In this document: in pieces, positions 63,319 through 64,000 of the stretch | Layout: each line of letters starts with the position of its first letter | How positions within the stretch are numbered: the first letter of the stretch is position 1 | Source of the DNA: Pseudomonadota bacterium | GTDB taxonomy: Bacteria > Pseudomonadota > Alphaproteobacteria > UBA828 | Length of the DNA: 64,000 bases | Assembly (NCBI GenBank): GCA_027624955.1 | Contig: JAQBTG010000005.1 | Location: 1-64,000, forward strand | Direction: 5' to 3' | Made by a program: the position numbers and the translations under genes | The notes under the pieces: model-generated | What the model was told of the DNA's origin: nothing | The model's database searches: none | The model's input: the letters and a program-made list of their open reading frames with translations, nothing else

Positions 63319-63634
63319 ATTTCATACCTCCCAGTGTGATCTAATTTTTTCATCTGTTTAGGCCGACAGGTTAGTGGACACAATGTACTCCCCGCCAGAG
63401 ATAATTTCCTAATTAAAGCCGCGCAGCAGCATGGCGGGGCGGCGTTGCAGCCAGTATTCCGGCATATGACGGCGTGATTCGTCGATCATATGCCCGAATA
63501 GGCCTGGCGCGACGGGCCTGAGCGGTTGGGAGCGCCACCCTGTGGCGCCAGGGCGTCCAGCATTATTTCGCTCTGTGGTTACGGGATGCACCCTCATCGT
63601 TATACAATCCATCGACACGGAAAAGGGAAACGTC
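63319..63634. other. divergent gap of 316 bases with promoter region of the nucleoside operon
   Basis: It separates the binding-protein gene from the LLM gene. The left 100 bases are AT-richer and must hold the operon promoter (TTGTGT and TAAACA 17 bases apart on the minus strand are a weak candidate). The right part has a minus-strand frame (63409-63636) reading [16 protein letters not shown] near its end; I could not assign it. Confidence 0.35.
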
Positions 63635-64000
63635 ATGCGGCTTGGTTTGTTTCAGGGTTATTCAGGGCCCAAATTCTCTGTCGATATCGATGCGGTGCTT
63701 GAGGCCGAAAGGCTTGGCTTCGATTCGGTTTGGACATCGGAGGCCTATGGGTCCGATGCCGTTACGCCGGCGGCGTGGATCCTGGCGCGCACCACGCGCA
63801 TCAATGTCGGCACCGGCATCATCCAGATGCCGGCACGCACCCCGGCCTGTGCGGCGATGACGGCGCTCACCCTGCAGGCACTCTCAGGCGGGCGTTTTAT
63901 TCTCGGCATCGGCCCCTCAGGGCCGCAGGTGATCGAAGGCTGGCACGGCGTCGCCTATGGCCGCCCGCTCACCCGGACGCGGGAATATATATCCATCATC
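63635..64000 (+). CDS. LLM class flavin/F420-type oxidoreductase, cut by the window end
   Basis: From ATG 63635, with AAAGGGAAA upstream, the frame stays open to the last base (122 residues). It has the luciferase-like start [60 protein letters not shown], typical of F420- or FMN-dependent members. Only the N-terminal third is visible, so the cofactor and substrate cannot be assigned. Confidence 0.88.
   Translation, partial: MRLGLFQGYSGPKFSVDIDAVLEAERLGFDSVWTSEAYGSDAVTPAAWILARTTRINVGTGIIQMPARTPACAAMTALTLQALSGGRFILGIGPSGPQVIEGWHGVAYGRPLTRTREYISII

Noticed and set aside
63409-63636. 75-codon minus-strand frame before the LLM gene
   Set aside because: It runs into the LLM start region, has no good ribosome-binding site, and only its last 25 residues look protein-like.

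Overview
The window looks like a chromosomal segment of a moderately GC-rich alphaproteobacterium. Three gene orders support this: cytochrome c / kdsB-pheA; SRP RNA-dnaX-ybaB-recR; and tsaD / hemC-hemD-Mic60-hemY. KDO activation (kdsB) implies a Gram-negative envelope with LPS. A Rhodospirillales-like, possibly marine, heterotroph is my inference; no rRNA is present to settle it. I see no insertion sequence, integrase, prophage or CRISPR array.

Region 1-10 kb is housekeeping: a membrane cytochrome c, kdsB-pheA, nudC, the SRP RNA with dnaX-ybaB-recR, rmuC, and def-fmt-truA. Region 10-29 kb is mixed accessory metabolism: an SRPBCC protein with a histone-H1-like tail, an exported LamG-like protein, a MetF-type reductase, an RND/MMPL transporter, a 2-methylfumaryl-CoA isomerase homologue, an N,N-dimethylformamidase-like large subunit with two DUF1330 proteins, metY with an alpha/beta hydrolase, TPR/Sel1 proteins, an alcohol dehydrogenase-amidase pair, and infA. 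A decayed response-regulator relic lies upstream of infA.

Region 29.7-42.2 kb holds a CocE/NonD hydrolase, an exported PA14 protein and a tight five-gene membrane operon (32248-34705). That operon combines a ferric-reductase-like/Rieske fusion with a membrane-anchored Cys/His-motif protein and three small membrane proteins; it is the best candidate here for an undescribed system. Next come an SDR, a sugar-type ABC importer with its two permeases fused in one chain, RidA and an LLM flavin oxidoreductase.

Region 42.3-51.2 kb holds tRNA-Thr(CGT), the tetrapyrrole/Mic60 block (hemC, hemD, Mic60, hemY), tsaD, and an XRE-cupin regulator divergent from a type III glutamine synthetase (GlnT/GmaS-like).

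Region 51.3-63.3 kb is one minus-strand, tightly packed nucleoside operon. A BMP-type ABC importer (binding protein, ATPase, two permeases) brings nucleosides in. Cytidine deaminase, purine nucleoside phosphorylase and thymidine phosphorylase release bases and (deoxy)ribose-1-phosphate. Phosphopentomutase converts this to the 5-phosphate, DeoC cleaves deoxyribose-5-phosphate to acetaldehyde and glyceraldehyde-3-phosphate, and a two-domain ALDH16-type aldehyde dehydrogenase could oxidise the acetaldehyde. The window ends inside another LLM oxidoreductase.
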